A DNA stretch of 64,000 nucleotides from Pseudobacillus wudalianchiensis (GCF_001685015.1 NZ_MAYT01000023.1:437847-501846); one strand, 5' to 3'; counted from the first letter of the stretch, positions 1 to 8,800 are shown. A program made the numbers and translations. Notes: generated from the sequence alone by a model not told the origin.

Positions 1-8
1 TTCGTCAT
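1..8 (-). CDS. hemH: First codons of the gene after hemE, probably hemH (partial)
   Basis: Only the start is in the window: an ATG at position 8 on the minus strand preceded by a good ribosome binding site (AGAGGTGAGAGAC) just beyond the hemE stop at 28. In Bacillus the gene after hemE is hemH (cpfC), the ferrochelatase that inserts iron into coproporphyrin III. The identity rests on that known gene order alone, since fewer than three codons are visible. The spacing of about 20 bases to hemE indicates a shared transcript. Confidence 0.45.
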
Positions 9-27
9 GTCTCTCACCTCTGTTGCA

Positions 28-1068
28 TTATTTTCTCTTTGCCGCACTGTATTCATGTACAAAACTTGTCAGGCGTTTTAATGTGTCCGGATTTACATCT
101 GGGAATACCCCATGCCCCAAATTAAAGATGTGTCCTGGTTCAGCAAGACCTTCATCTAAAATAGCACGCGCTCTTTCTTCAATTACCTCCCAAGGAGCAA
201 GCAAAATAGCCGGATCAAGATTTCCTTGTACTGTTTTTGTAATTCCCATCTCTCTAGCTTCTTTAATCGGCAAACGCCAATCTAGACCCACAACGTCAAG
301 TGGAAGGTCATGCCATTCTTTAGCTAAATGACTAGCGCCTACACCAAACATAATTAATGGAACATTCTCTTCCCGAAGCTCACTAAAGATCCTCTCCATT
401 ACCGGTTTAATAAATAGACGGTAATCAGCTACATTTAAAGCTCCTACCCATGAATCAAAAATTTGGACAGCACGAGCTCCAGCTTTAACTTGTGCACGCA
501 CATACGTTACGGTCATTTCTGCCAGCTTATTCATCAGTGCTTGCCATGCTTTTGGTTCCGCATACATAAAAGCTTTTGTTTTGTTGTAGTTTTTAGAAGG
601 GCCGCCTTCAATCATGTAACTGGCCAGTGTAAAAGGCGCACCGGCAAAGCCGATAAGCGGAACATCAAGCTGTTCCTTCGTTAACAAACGAATCGTATCC
701 AGTACATATGGAACATCATTTTCTGGATCAATTTCTCCTAGCTTTTCTACGTCAGCTAAAGAGCGGATTGGATTATCAATGACGGGTCCTATGCCTGATT
801 TAATATCGACATCTACTCCTATAGAAGGAAGCGGTGACATAATGTCTTTATAAAGAATGGCTGCATCAACGTTATATTGATCGACCGGAAGCTTGGTGAC
901 ATAAGCACACAATTCAGGTTGGCGGGTAATTTCGAAGAGGGAATATTTTTCTTTTAATTTACGGTATTCTGGCTGAGAACGGCCTGCTTGTCGCATATAC
1001 CAAACTGGTGTATATTCTGTCCTTTCCCCTTTTGCCGCTTTTAAAAATGTTTCATTAATTTGTCTCAT
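28..1068 (-). CDS. hemE: Uroporphyrinogen decarboxylase
   Basis: Decarboxylates the four acetate side chains of uroporphyrinogen III to give coproporphyrinogen III in the cytoplasm, a step of heme synthesis. The family N-terminal substrate-binding signature is present around residues 20-35 ([11 protein letters not shown]), as are the conserved [15 protein letters not shown] stretch near residue 140 and the GHGVFP ending motif. The 346 residues are close to the usual length of about 350. An ATG lies 24 bases further upstream, but AAAGGTGGA sits between it and ATG 1068 as ribosome binding site, so I use 1068. A probable hemH follows at once, as in the Bacillus hemEHY order, and hmoB, which degrades heme, is divergent. 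Confidence 0.96.
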   Translation of the reverse strand: MRQINETFLKAAKGERTEYTPVWYMRQAGRSQPEYRKLKEKYSLFEITRQPELCAYVTKLPVDQYNVDAAILYKDIMSPLPSIGVDVDIKSGIGPVIDNPIRSLADVEKLGEIDPENDVPYVLDTIRLLTKEQLDVPLIGFAGAPFTLASYMIEGGPSKNYNKTKAFMYAEPKAWQALMNKLAEMTVTYVRAQVKAGARAVQIFDSWVGALNVADYRLFIKPVMERIFSELREENVPLIMFGVGASHLAKEWHDLPLDVVGLDWRLPIKEAREMGITKTVQGNLDPAILLAPWEVIEERARAILDEGLAEPGHIFNLGHGVFPDVNPDTLKRLTSFVHEYSAAKRK

Positions 1069-1367
1069 AGCTGCTGCACATCCACCTTTCATCTTATAAA
1101 AATCGATCTATCACTTTATATTCATTCCGTAAACGGAGATAAGCGACGAATCCTATCTATTTATACGTTTACACTATAGTTCTTTTACGAAGAAAAGTAT
1201 AGCATGGACTCTTAAATGTCATAAATTCTCCAAAGAAAACAGCTATTTCTCCTCTTTCAAGAGACTTCCTGCCCTTTCTTCTGCTCGTACAGTAGTTTAG
1301 AGAGCAGCATCTAAGTGTAAAGTATTATATTATAGAGACAATAACTATTAGTGAATGAGGTGGAGAC

Positions 1368-1883
1368 ATGTATATTTTTATTACGACGGGTACATATAAC
1401 TTCATGAAGACTCTCCAAGAGAAACATGCATCTGAAAAAATCATTTTAATGGAAAATGCAGAGGGGGCTACCCTTCTACACGAAACGAATAATAAGAAGA
1501 GTATTTTTCAATCTCCGCGTAAATACGAGGTAATTGACACCTCTGGGGAATTAGCTGATCACGGCTTCGTTGTGTGCAATAACATCCCTGTGACAGATGA
1601 AGGACGCCCTATTTTCGAGTACCGTTTCAAAGGTCGAGCACGAGCGATCGAAAACACACCGGGATTTATAGCGATCCGTGTACTTCGGCCGCTTAACTCA
1701 GACACGTATGTCATCTTAACACAGTGGCAGGACCGGGAATCATTCACAAACTGGAAGGACTCTAAAGAGTTCAAACAAGCACATGAAACGAAAAAGCCGG
1801 AAGCAGGTGTCAATCAGCAACCGCACATTTTCTCTAGTCCTTCTTATGTGACAACTTATGTAGTTCCTAGTGAGAATGATTAA
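1368..1883 (+). CDS. hmoB: Heme-degrading monooxygenase, HmoB type
   Basis: Resembles HmoB (YhgC), an antibiotic-biosynthesis-monooxygenase-fold (ABM) enzyme that opens heme and releases iron. The C-terminal half (about residues 95-160) carries the ABM pattern, with FIAIRVLRPLNSDTYVILTQW followed by a W-K-D-S-x-F-K-x-A-H helix. That helix holds the likely axial heme histidine (AHETKK). The N-terminal half (residues 1-90) is the extra domain seen in HmoB/TRAP-like proteins, and the 171 residues match HmoB (about 166). ATG 1368 follows a GAGGTGGAGAC ribosome binding site. The gene is divergent from hemE, which places synthesis and breakdown of heme side by side. It ends at a strong bidirectional terminator shared with ecsB. 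Confidence 0.85.
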   Translation: MYIFITTGTYNFMKTLQEKHASEKIILMENAEGATLLHETNNKKSIFQSPRKYEVIDTSGELADHGFVVCNNIPVTDEGRPIFEYRFKGRARAIENTPGFIAIRVLRPLNSDTYVILTQWQDRESFTNWKDSKEFKQAHETKKPEAGVNQQPHIFSSPSYVTTYVVPSEND

Positions 1884-1897
1884 TGGTGCCTCATGGC

Positions 1898-1957
1898 GCT
1901 AACAAAAAGACAGCCTGAAATCGGTGTAAACCGACTTCAGGCTGTCTTTTTGTTAGC
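1898..1957. terminator. Bidirectional terminator between hmoB and ecsB
   Basis: A near-perfect inverted repeat with arms of about 26 bases (GCTAACAAAAAGACAGCCTG and its complement) lies between the convergent stops at 1883 and 1987. The arms contain an A-run on the left and a T-run on the right, so it can work in both directions. Confidence 0.85.
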
Positions 1958-1986
1958 GAACTGCTTTCGCAGCTCTGTTGCTGGCT

Positions 1987-3210
1987 CTATAACCGAACGA
2001 TTTTATCAAGCCGCGCTGGTGCATACATTTTTGCAAAAAACAGAGCAAACACAACCCCAGCTGCCAGCACAATGCCCGCCTGGCTTATTGAATGGCCTGC
2101 CCATGCCGTCAAGCTAAATACAACGGCCTGCAGCAAAAGCAGCTGATTGATCAAACGAAGCAATGAAGCACTTTTTCGTTCAGCGGCTACAGGATATAAA
2201 GATACCCATATCTTCGTCTCATGCCGGCGAATCATCGGCAATAGCTGGAATCCGGTTAAATAGATGAACAATAAAGCGATAATGAGCTGCAAGATCGGCT
2301 GGCTGCTAAAACCAATAATCAGGGCCGCAATGATGGTAAGCCGAATGTATAGTCCAAAAAATTCATTCATCCGGACAAAGGTACGCCGAAATAAGTATGT
2401 GTATGTTTCAGCCGGCTGACAGGAAGCTTTGCCTAGCAGCTTGTCCAGCCATTTTCGCCGCTTTACAGTTCCTCGTAAATGAGGCACATCGGTAAACAAG
2501 TTAGCAAGACGGTAGAAAGCAGCCATCCGCTTTTCCTCTAACTCAACGAGCGTTTCCCATTTCAGTGCCATCTTTCTTGCTGTGTTACGAAAATACATAT
2601 AATAGGCAGCCATAACAACGGCTAGAGCGACCGCAAAGAGACTCGATGCTCCTGAAAATATGAAATAAAGAAGCAAAACGTTCAACGCTAATCGGATGCC
2701 CCAATCAATTTGTCTGCTCTCTTTTTCTTGTATCTTAAGCACGTGCCAGCGAACATGTAAGTTCCAAACTTTCATGATAGCGGCCAAAAGCAGCCAAAAG
2801 AAAAAGATCTTCATCGAACCGCCTTTTACTTGTGTATATAAGGGCATAAATACAGCAAGCGCAGCGATTAGCAAGTAACTTTGAGAAAGGAAGCTTGTCC
2901 AAACAGCTTTACGAAAATAAGGAGCCATTTTCTCTTCGAGCGGGAGCAGAAACACTGTATCTGCCCTCATTAAAAATGTATATACAGGACTCCAGGACAG
3001 CAAAGCGCCCAACAAAACAGCCATGACAAGCGGCGCTGGGAATGTCTCATCTAGTGTTTTGATCCAGCCGCTGTAGTAATATAACGCTGCACCGAGCCCA
3101 AACACTAAAACAAATAGCAAATGGTCATTCAGCATATAGCGCAAGTACTTGCGCAGTTCTGCATAATAAGCAGTTATTCGTGATTTCCATAACTCCTCTA
3201 CTTGTTTCAT
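1987..3210 (-). CDS. ecsB: ABC exporter membrane subunit EcsB
   Basis: Membrane subunit of the EcsAB ABC exporter, which in Bacillus affects protein secretion, regulated intramembrane proteolysis by RasP, competence and sporulation. The 407 residues equal the usual length. The protein is mostly hydrophobic, with clusters of membrane segments near residues 28-95, 105-130, 135-215 and 290-400 separated by a charged cytoplasmic loop. The ATG overlaps the ecsA stop by four bases (ATGA), so the two are translationally coupled. The third member, ecsC, does not follow here. It sits about 34 kb away at 37339. The exported substrate is not known from sequence. Confidence 0.92.
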   Translation of the reverse strand: MKQVEELWKSRITAYYAELRKYLRYMLNDHLLFVLVFGLGAALYYYSGWIKTLDETFPAPLVMAVLLGALLSWSPVYTFLMRADTVFLLPLEEKMAPYFRKAVWTSFLSQSYLLIAALAVFMPLYTQVKGGSMKIFFFWLLLAAIMKVWNLHVRWHVLKIQEKESRQIDWGIRLALNVLLLYFIFSGASSLFAVALAVVMAAYYMYFRNTARKMALKWETLVELEEKRMAAFYRLANLFTDVPHLRGTVKRRKWLDKLLGKASCQPAETYTYLFRRTFVRMNEFFGLYIRLTIIAALIIGFSSQPILQLIIALLFIYLTGFQLLPMIRRHETKIWVSLYPVAAERKSASLLRLINQLLLLQAVVFSLTAWAGHSISQAGIVLAAGVVFALFFAKMYAPARLDKIVRL

Positions 3211-3944
3211 CGCTCTTCTTCCTTCGTCAATTGAATATAAATGTCATCAAGAGAAGAACCCGGCATTTGAAATTGTTCTCGAAGCTCATCAATGGTTCCC
3301 TTCGCCCGAATTTCACCATTATGTAAAATAATGAAGGAATCACAGTATTTTTCTGCTGTCGCTAGTATATGCGTTGACATGAGAATACCTGCCCCGTTAT
3401 CGCGCATCGTCTTCATCCATTCAAGCAAGGACTGAATACCAAGCGGATCAAGACCGAGAAACGGTTCGTCGATGATATATAGCGAAGGTTCTGTTAGAAA
3501 GGCACTCATGATCATCACCTTCTGCTTCATGCCTTTTGAAAAATGAGCCGGGAACCAGTTCATTTTGGAATCGAGACGAAATTCCTTTAATAATCGGCCA
3601 ATGCGCCGGTTATACTCTTCCTCCGTTAATCCATACGCCATCGCCGTTAATTTCATATGTTCTTCTAATGTTAGTTCTTCATATAAAATAGGGGTTTCCG
3701 GGATATAAGAGAATTGGCGCCGATATTTTTCCGGGCTATCTTGCAACGTGATGCCATTAATGGAAATCTTCCCTTTTTTCGGTTCCATCAGTCCGATAAT
3801 ATGTTTGATCGTTGTACTCTTTCCTGCTCCATTTAAGCCAATTAAACCAACAATACTTTCCTTGCCAATCGAAAAGGAAATATCATTTAATACCGGTTTG
3901 CGAGTATAACCGCCAACCAGTCCCTCTACCGTTAATAAAGACAT
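3207..3944 (-). CDS. ecsA: ABC exporter ATPase EcsA
   Basis: Cytoplasmic ATPase that powers EcsAB. Walker A is GLNGAGKST near residue 37. The ABC signature is replaced by the EcsA-type FSKGMKQKV near residue 137, and Walker B is LYIIDEPFLGLD near residue 157. The switch histidine lies in MSTHILATAEK. The 245 residues match the B. subtilis protein (247). ATG 3944 follows AAAGGACG. The gene is divergent from hit, the same arrangement as in B. subtilis. Confidence 0.94.
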   Translation of the reverse strand: MSLLTVEGLVGGYTRKPVLNDISFSIGKESIVGLIGLNGAGKSTTIKHIIGLMEPKKGKISINGITLQDSPEKYRRQFSYIPETPILYEELTLEEHMKLTAMAYGLTEEEYNRRIGRLLKEFRLDSKMNWFPAHFSKGMKQKVMIMSAFLTEPSLYIIDEPFLGLDPLGIQSLLEWMKTMRDNGAGILMSTHILATAEKYCDSFIILHNGEIRAKGTIDELREQFQMPGSSLDDIYIQLTKEEER

Positions 3945-4097
3945 AAAAAACGTCCTTTCTCATAAAGTCATACATGTATTTTAACAAAATATTCGTAGAA
4001 TCTCATTGTTAAGAAACCCCTCTCTATACTTGTCTATTTAATAAAGATCGCTTTTATGATAAAATTTTGACAATTATACATAGGAAGGATGAAAAAA

Positions 4098-4517
4098 ATG
4101 AGCGACTGTATTTTTTGTAAAATCATTAATGGAGAGATCCCTTCTGCCAAAGTGTATGAAGACGAAGAAGTGTACGCTTTTCTAGATATTAGCCAAGTAA
4201 CGAAAGGTCATACTTTGCTCATCCCAAAGACCCACAAAAAAAATATTTTTGAGTTTTCTCCGGAAGAAGCAAGCCGCTTGTTTCAACGGGTACCTATTAT
4301 CGCTCAAGCACTGAAAGCGGCCTATAACCCTGACGGCTTAAATATTTTAAATAATAATGGTGAAACAGCAGGACAAACTGTATTCCACTATCACATTCAT
4401 CTTATTCCACGCTACGGACGCCAAGACGGTTTCCACCCTGTCTTTGAAACACATGATAGCGAATATACAGGAGAAGATCTGCAGCAAATTGCAAAAGAAA
4501 TCGCCGCTCACATTTAA
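4098..4517 (+). CDS. hit: HIT-family nucleotide-binding hydrolase Hit
   Basis: Small histidine-triad protein that hydrolyses nucleoside phosphoramidates or related purine nucleotides. The triad HYHIHLIPRYG is visible near residue 98. The N-terminal CIFCKI pair belongs to the zinc site seen in this family, together with a downstream histidine. An ATG at 4089 touches the AGGAAGG ribosome binding site directly, so ATG 4098, nine bases away, is the better start and gives 139 residues. It is divergent from ecsA and upstream of trpP, the B. subtilis neighbourhood without serC. Confidence 0.93.
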   Translation: MSDCIFCKIINGEIPSAKVYEDEEVYAFLDISQVTKGHTLLIPKTHKKNIFEFSPEEASRLFQRVPIIAQALKAAYNPDGLNILNNNGETAGQTVFHYHIHLIPRYGRQDGFHPVFETHDSEYTGEDLQQIAKEIAAHI

Positions 4518-4547
4518 AAGGAACTGGTGATTGACTGAATATTCAGC

Positions 4548-4576
4548 TTCCTTAGTACTATTTCATATGATATACT
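4548..4576 (+). promoter_or_regulatory. Possible sigma-A promoter of trpP
   Basis: A TATACT -10 hexamer lies at 4571-4576, with a poor -35 (TTCCTT) 17 bases upstream. It is the best-placed vegetative-type signal between hit and the TRAP site. The weak -35 leaves it tentative. Confidence 0.35.
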
Positions 4577-4602
4577 TATTTTATCTTTTCGCTGGCGGCG
4601 AT

Positions 4603-4656
4603 GAGCGCACGTCAGGAAAAGTCAACTCGAGAAGAGATGAGAAGAGGAGAGATGAG
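4603..4656 (+). promoter_or_regulatory. TRAP-binding site over the trpP ribosome binding site
   Basis: Six GAG triplets start at 4629, 4634, 4639, 4644, 4649 and 4654, exactly five bases apart, the GAGNN spacing preferred by the tryptophan-activated RNA-binding protein TRAP (MtrB). A further GAG at 4603 and a CAG at 4613 precede them. UAG triplets at 4675, 4696 and 4702 follow inside the coding region. The block contains the only ribosome binding site for trpP (start 4659). Bound TRAP should therefore block translation when tryptophan is plentiful, as is known for trpP in B. subtilis. Confidence 0.87.
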
Positions 4657-4658
4657 AA

Positions 4659-5177
4659 ATGAATACAAAATCTTTAGTTACCCTATCACTATTAATAGGT
4701 ATAGGGGCTGTTTTACACACAGTTATGCCAGGATTGTTTCTTGGAATGAAGCCCGACATGATGCTGACGATGATGTTTTTAGGAATTTTACTGTTCCCGA
4801 ACGTGAAAAGTGTACTGCTTGCCGGCCTTGTAACTGGAATGATCTCTGGCCTGACAACATCCTTTCCAGGTGGACTGATTCCTAATATGATTGATAAACC
4901 AGTCACTGCTTTTGTTTTCTATGGTTTATTCATCCTGTTTGCTAAATATAGCAAAAACGCTATCGGATCAGCTGTGTTAACGGCTGTTGGCACCATTGTT
5001 TCTGGGGTTGTCTTCCTAGGCTCTGCCCTTGTTATCGTAGGCCTTCCAGGACCGTTTGCTGCTTTGTTTGTTACGATTGTTCTGCCTGCTTCGGTTGTAA
5101 ACGCCGTTGTCATGCTCGTGATCTATCCAATCGTACAATCCGTGCTAAAACGTTCTAGTCTAGCTGAACAAGTGTAA
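4659..5177 (+). CDS. trpP: Tryptophan transporter TrpP
   Basis: Integral membrane protein of the TrpP (YhaG) family for tryptophan uptake. The 172 residues form about five hydrophobic segments (near 5-25, 35-62, 75-95, 100-128 and 130-160) and no soluble domain, as usual for the family. A KPDMMLTMMFLGILLFPN motif follows the first segment and a glycine/proline-rich GLTTSFPGGLIPNMIDKP loop follows the second. The gene stands alone and ends at a terminator at 5183-5219. The TRAP site that overlaps its ribosome binding site is strong independent support for the identity. Confidence 0.9.
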   Translation: MNTKSLVTLSLLIGIGAVLHTVMPGLFLGMKPDMMLTMMFLGILLFPNVKSVLLAGLVTGMISGLTTSFPGGLIPNMIDKPVTAFVFYGLFILFAKYSKNAIGSAVLTAVGTIVSGVVFLGSALVIVGLPGPFAALFVTIVLPASVVNAVVMLVIYPIVQSVLKRSSLAEQV

Positions 5178-5182
5178 ACAGT

Positions 5183-5219
5183 CCAAAAAGACTCCTTTTA
5201 AACAAAGGAGTCTTTTTGG
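5183..5219. terminator. Terminator between trpP and the convergent small gene
   Basis: A perfect 16-base inverted repeat (CCAAAAAGACTCCTTT and complement) with a 5-base loop, with T-runs in either direction. It serves trpP and the convergent small gene at 5227-5415. Confidence 0.9.
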
Positions 5220-5226
5220 TATATTT

Positions 5227-5415
5227 CTACCTATACAGCAACAGTACGGCAATAAGTAAAATAAAGCCCCCTGCAATTCCAAGAATACGAGCCCTCTTGA
5301 TTAAGAGAGGTCTCGACATAGAGATGCCCGGCCTCCATATCGATCGAATGTGATGAATCATACTGATCAAAAGGATAAAGCTCAGGGCAAATAGTCCAAA
5401 GATGATGCCTTCCAT
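5227..5415 (-). CDS. Small two-helix membrane protein, unknown function
   Basis: A 62-residue protein with two hydrophobic segments (about residues 3-20 and 45-61) separated by a basic loop (HHIRSIWRPG, LIKRARI). I do not recognise it. ATG 5415 has a good ribosome binding site, AAAGGAG, nine bases upstream, and the gene shares the strong terminator with trpP, so it is very likely real. It is divergent from yhaH. Confidence 0.7.
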   Translation of the reverse strand: MEGIIFGLFALSFILLISMIHHIRSIWRPGISMSRPLLIKRARILGIAGGFILLIAVLLLYR

Positions 5416-5591
5416 CTATGCCACTCCTTTAACCAGAATCAATCGTTTGTTTTTGATTACTTAAGGGAACTATAACAAAGCGGGGTCTTCCTACATACTA
5501 TGCATCTGCCAACTGGCAATGTACCTGTCCCCTATTGAATTAGAGGAATTTTGTTTTTTAACGAGAACATTAATCAGAAGAGGTGAAAAAT

Positions 5592-5951
5592 ATGAACGCA
5601 AAATCATTATTAATCGGTATGCTTACCGGCACAGCTGTCGGGGCAGCCGCTACTTTATTGAGCACGCCCGTATCAGGTCAAGAAGCAAGACAAAAAGTAA
5701 AAGTAGCTCAATCAGCCTTAAAGAGCAATGCACAAGTAATCAAGAAAGAAGCGGGACAAGTAAAGCAAGCTGTTATCCATCTAAAAGACGTTAGCAAGGA
5801 CAACATTGGAGAAGTAGCAGACGGCTTAAAAGTGAGCGCTGGTATCTGGAAGGAAAGCACAGAGCCGAATATTCAAAAATTGCAGCAGGACGTTGTGGAA
5901 GTACAAAAAACAGTAGAAGACTTGCAAAAGGCATTGCCTGCTCGAAAATAA
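5592..5951 (+). CDS. yhaH: YtxH-domain protein YhaH
   Basis: A 119-residue protein with an N-terminal membrane or signal-like segment (SLLIGMLTGTAVGAAATLLS, about residues 4-23) followed by a long charged helix with heptad character. This is the layout of YtxH/YhaH general-stress proteins. I use ATG 5592 because AGAAGAGGTG lies eight bases upstream. The GTG at 5583 is part of that ribosome binding site. It lies between trpP and scoC as in B. subtilis and has its own terminator. The biochemical function is unknown. Confidence 0.82.
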   Translation: MNAKSLLIGMLTGTAVGAAATLLSTPVSGQEARQKVKVAQSALKSNAQVIKKEAGQVKQAVIHLKDVSKDNIGEVADGLKVSAGIWKESTEPNIQKLQQDVVEVQKTVEDLQKALPARK

Positions 5952-5982
5952 TGGAGAGCCGTCCAAGGCTCTCCATTTTTTT
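5951..5982 (+). terminator. Terminator after yhaH
   Basis: TGGAGAGCC and GGCTCTCCA form a tight hairpin with a short loop, followed by seven T's, immediately after the yhaH stop. Confidence 0.93.
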
Positions 5983-6101
5983 CGAAAATTTAGTTAATTT
6001 ATATCTTTATTATTTTTTACTTTATTGGCATAATAATATTAATAGACTCTGTAACTTACTATTCATTAGGAGTGAAAGAATTCGGAAAAGAAGGTGCAAA
6101 A

Positions 6102-6671
6102 ATGACAAATCATCAATATTCAATGAAAGAAGCGCTTATTTTTAGCCAAAGAATGGCTCAATTAAGCAAAGCGTTATGGAAAGCAATAGAAAAAGATTGG
6201 CAGCGCTGGATCAAGCCTTATGACTTAAATATTAACGAACATCATATTCTATGGATTGCTTATCACCTAAAAGGAGCTTCTATTTCTGATATTGCTAAAT
6301 TTGGGGTGATGCACGTTTCTACGGCCTTTAACTTTTCTAAAAAGCTAGAAGAAAGAGGCTACTTAAGATTTTCTAAAAAAGAAACCGATAAGCGAAACAC
6401 TTATGTAGAAATTACTGAACAGGGAGAACAGCTTTTACTGGACCTAATGGAAAACTTTGATCCTGCCGCAAATTCTGTCTTCACAGGCAGCGCTCCATTA
6501 CGTGAACTATTTGGTAAATTTCCTGACCTTATCGAGGTAATGGCCATCGTAAAAAACATTTATGGCGAAGACTTTGTCGACATATTTGAGAAGTCTATGC
6601 ATAATATTGGTGAAGACCTTGATGAAGAAGATGGAAGATTGCGAAAGAAAAAGATCGAACAAAAAGTTTAA
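6102..6671 (+). CDS. scoC: Transition-state regulator ScoC (Hpr), MarR family
   Basis: DNA-binding repressor of protease, oligopeptide transport and sporulation genes during the transition to stationary phase. The ScoC core is clearly readable, including [20 protein letters not shown] and [20 protein letters not shown]. These form the winged helix-turn-helix at about residues 35-125, followed by the characteristic [15 protein letters not shown] wing. The 189 residues compare with about 203 in B. subtilis; the acidic tail is shorter. ATG 6102 has GAAGGTG upstream. The gene lies downstream of yhaH and two small genes before prsA, a known region of exoprotein control. Confidence 0.96.
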   Translation: MTNHQYSMKEALIFSQRMAQLSKALWKAIEKDWQRWIKPYDLNINEHHILWIAYHLKGASISDIAKFGVMHVSTAFNFSKKLEERGYLRFSKKETDKRNTYVEITEQGEQLLLDLMENFDPAANSVFTGSAPLRELFGKFPDLIEVMAIVKNIYGEDFVDIFEKSMHNIGEDLDEEDGRLRKKKIEQKV

Positions 6672-6841
6672 TAGCCCTTTTCAACGGAAAAGCGCTTCCT
6701 TTCTCTCTCTGGCATCCCTTTTGATTGTCTTGTCGCAAACTTTACTTATTTTTAATAAAAAATGGCTTGATTTTTCTTTGAGCACATCGTAAAGTTGTTA
6801 GGCAATAGGACGTCTTAACGTCAAACGGAGGGATGATTCCA

Positions 6842-7378
6842 ATGAAATGCTGGCGTACATTTGATTTTGAAAGGAGATACGGCACGAATAAGATCTTGAT
6901 CTATTCTCTTTTGCTGACAATGCTGTTCTTTTCCTTCAGCTTTGCTCTCATGCAATCGCTCTTTTCAAAAACTTTGTATTCAGGTTACTTTCATTTTTTT
7001 CTGATAGCTTTATTAGCCATTTATCCGCTGCATAAGCTTGTTCATCTTTTACCAATTTTGCATTACTGGCGGCAAATGAAGTGCCGATGCAAAATGACTT
7101 GTTATTGTATGCCTATCATTTCGATTAATATAAAACAGCCCGTTCCTAAGAGAACATTTATGGTGAGCCTTCTGCTCCCTTTCTTTACTATTAATCCAGC
7201 CTTGCTGATCTGTGGAATGTTGTTCCCTCATTATATTCATTACTTTACGATGCTGACTGCTTTCCATATGGGTATGTGTGCCATTGACCTGCTTTATTTA
7301 AAAGCAATGGCTGCTTCTCCGAAATATGCCGTCATCGAGGAGCATGACAGAGGATATGAAATTCTCATCCCGCAATAA
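6842..7378 (+). CDS. yhaJ: DUF3267 membrane protein, YhaJ-like
   Basis: A 178-residue membrane protein with about four hydrophobic segments (near residues 18-42, 50-70, 106-125 and 130-155). The segment IYPLHKLVHLLPIL carries an H-x-x-x-H pair, as in DUF3267 proteins, which are suspected zincin-like membrane peptidases. Here the usual acidic residue is replaced by K-L-V, so catalysis is doubtful. The first ATG (6833) touches the ribosome binding site GGAGGG, so the second ATG, at 6842, is used. It lies between scoC and prsA like yhaJ of B. subtilis. Confidence 0.75.
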   Translation: MKCWRTFDFERRYGTNKILIYSLLLTMLFFSFSFALMQSLFSKTLYSGYFHFFLIALLAIYPLHKLVHLLPILHYWRQMKCRCKMTCYCMPIISINIKQPVPKRTFMVSLLLPFFTINPALLICGMLFPHYIHYFTMLTAFHMGMCAIDLLYLKAMAASPKYAVIEEHDRGYEILIPQ

Positions 7379-7414
7379 AAGAGCTGCATTGTTTTCATGA
7401 GTACTTTCGAGATG

Positions 7415-7443
7415 TAAAGCAGAGACTCCATTCTCTGCTTTTA
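7415..7443 (+). terminator. Terminator after yhaJ
   Basis: AAAGCAGAGA and TCTCTGCTTT form a 10-base stem with a six-base loop, followed by a T-rich stretch, about 35 bases past the yhaJ stop. Confidence 0.85.
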
Positions 7444-7514
7444 GCTATTTTTCTATCTTTTTAACACAATTTTTGTTATGTTTATTACATCTGAACAAAA
7501 AGGGAGGGGATAGA

Positions 7515-7703
7515 GTGATCTCCGTTATTATCGTATTTATTATTTTTTCAGCATTAATTCTCTACAATATCAATCGTATGACCAATATTCTTTGCGTTCA
7601 AAAAGAGATCCCGGAGGAACGCCACCCTAAAATTTTTCGTACGATTAATATCTACATCACGATTTTGTTGATTTCCTCTTATGTGGAAATACTTTTTACA
7701 TAA
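7515..7703 (+). CDS. Small membrane protein, unknown function
   Basis: A 62-residue protein from GTG 7515, chosen because AGGGAGGGG lies a few bases upstream. An in-frame ATG at 7473 has no ribosome binding site. Two hydrophobic segments (about residues 2-15 and 43-61) flank a short loop with Cys27 (ILCVQKEIPEERHPK). I do not recognise a family. It has its own terminator and lies just before the prsA promoter. Confidence 0.62.
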   Translation: MISVIIVFIIFSALILYNINRMTNILCVQKEIPEERHPKIFRTINIYITILLISSYVEILFT

Positions 7704-7736
7704 AAGGAGCCGCTTAAAAGCTGGCTTCTTTTTTTA
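7704..7736 (+). terminator. Terminator before prsA
   Basis: AAGGAGCC and GGCTTCTT pair around an 11-base loop, and the stem is followed by a run of T's. It closes the small gene ending at 7703. Confidence 0.75.
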
Positions 7737-7797
7737 AATCTAATAAGTTCATCCATCTAAACAACTGGCACATTCTCGCTTTTTTGAATTGAATTTT

Positions 7798-7826
7798 TTG
7801 GCTGCTTCAAAAAAATATGATATAGT
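7798..7826 (+). promoter_or_regulatory. Sigma-A promoter of prsA
   Basis: TTGGCT (7798-7803), a 17-base spacer and TATAGT (7821-7826), with a TG extension directly before the -10. It fits transcription of prsA with a leader of about 70 bases. Confidence 0.75.
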
Positions 7827-7900
7827 ATGACCTGTACAAAAAATTGAAAAAGCCGTTGCTGCATGAAAGCCGGCTGATAAACCAGGGAGTTGTTTAAGAA

Positions 7901-8794
7901 ATGAAAAAATGGATCCTGTCTGCTTCTTTACTTGCAGGGGCCGTCGGTCTGGCTGGATGCGGCGCCGGGGGAAATGATGATGTCGTTGCTACTTCGAAAG
8001 CAGGCGACGTAACACAGCAAGAGCTGTACGATGCAATGAAGGAGAAATACTCTCCACAAATGGAGCAAGCGCTTCAGGAAGTAATGTACAAAAAGGTACT
8101 TTCTGATAAATATGAAGTATCCGATAAAGAAGTGAACAAAGAGCTTAAAAAAGCGAAAGAACAGCTAGGCTCGCAATACGAAGCGTTCTTAGCTCAATAT
8201 AACCTTGATGAAAAAGGGTTCAAAGAATTTCTAAAGCTGGAGCTTTTACGAGAAAAAGCAGCCCTTGCTGATGTAAAAGTAACAGATAAAGAAGTAAAAG
8301 CCTACTACGATAACTGGAAAGCCCCAGTAAAAGTGCGTCACATTCTAGTCGAGGATGAAAAGAAAGCCAAGGAAGTAGAGGACAAGCTAGCGAAAGGCGA
8401 GAAATTCGCAGACTTAGCTAAAGAATATTCTTCTGACCCGGGCTCTGCACAAAATGGCGGTGAGCTTGGATGGGTCGATAACCAAGGACGTCAACAGTTC
8501 GTTCCAGAATTCTCAAAAGCCCTTGATACATTGAAAAAAGGCGAAGTCAGCAAGCCGATCAAGTCAGAGTATGGTTACCACATTATTGAAGTGACAGACA
8601 AAAAAGCGAAAAAACCATTTAAAGAAATGAAAGCTGAAATGACAGAAGAATTGAAGAAATCTAAAGCGGATCCAGAAACGATTCAGAAAAAGTTAGATAA
8701 AGAAATGAAAGCGGCCGATGTCGAAGTCAAAGACAAAGACTTAAAAGGTGCTTTCGAAGGCGTATCTGACTCGAGTAAAAAAGAAGAAAAATAA
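7901..8794 (+). CDS. prsA: Foldase lipoprotein PrsA (parvulin peptidyl-prolyl isomerase)
   Basis: Extracytoplasmic lipoprotein that folds secreted proteins and penicillin-binding proteins. A lipoprotein signal peptide ends in LAGC, with Cys20 as the lipid-modified residue. The parvulin domain spans about residues 137-227 with the signature VRHILVEDEKKA, then FADLAKEYSSDPGSAQNGGELGW, and ends GYHIIEVTDKK. Lysine-rich helical N- and C-terminal regions flank it. The 297 residues match the B. subtilis protein (292). The gene stands alone between its promoter at 7798 and a strong terminator. ScoC, encoded nearby, acts on the secreted enzymes that PrsA helps fold. Confidence 0.97.
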   Translation: MKKWILSASLLAGAVGLAGCGAGGNDDVVATSKAGDVTQQELYDAMKEKYSPQMEQALQEVMYKKVLSDKYEVSDKEVNKELKKAKEQLGSQYEAFLAQYNLDEKGFKEFLKLELLREKAALADVKVTDKEVKAYYDNWKAPVKVRHILVEDEKKAKEVEDKLAKGEKFADLAKEYSSDPGSAQNGGELGWVDNQGRQQFVPEFSKALDTLKKGEVSKPIKSEYGYHIIEVTDKKAKKPFKEMKAEMTEELKKSKADPETIQKKLDKEMKAADVEVKDKDLKGAFEGVSDSSKKEEK

Positions 8795-8800
8795 ACACCT

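Noticed and set aside
1093..1367. Possible Fur box between hemE and hmoB
   Set aside because: Only a loose AT-rich resemblance to GATAATGATAATCATTATC.
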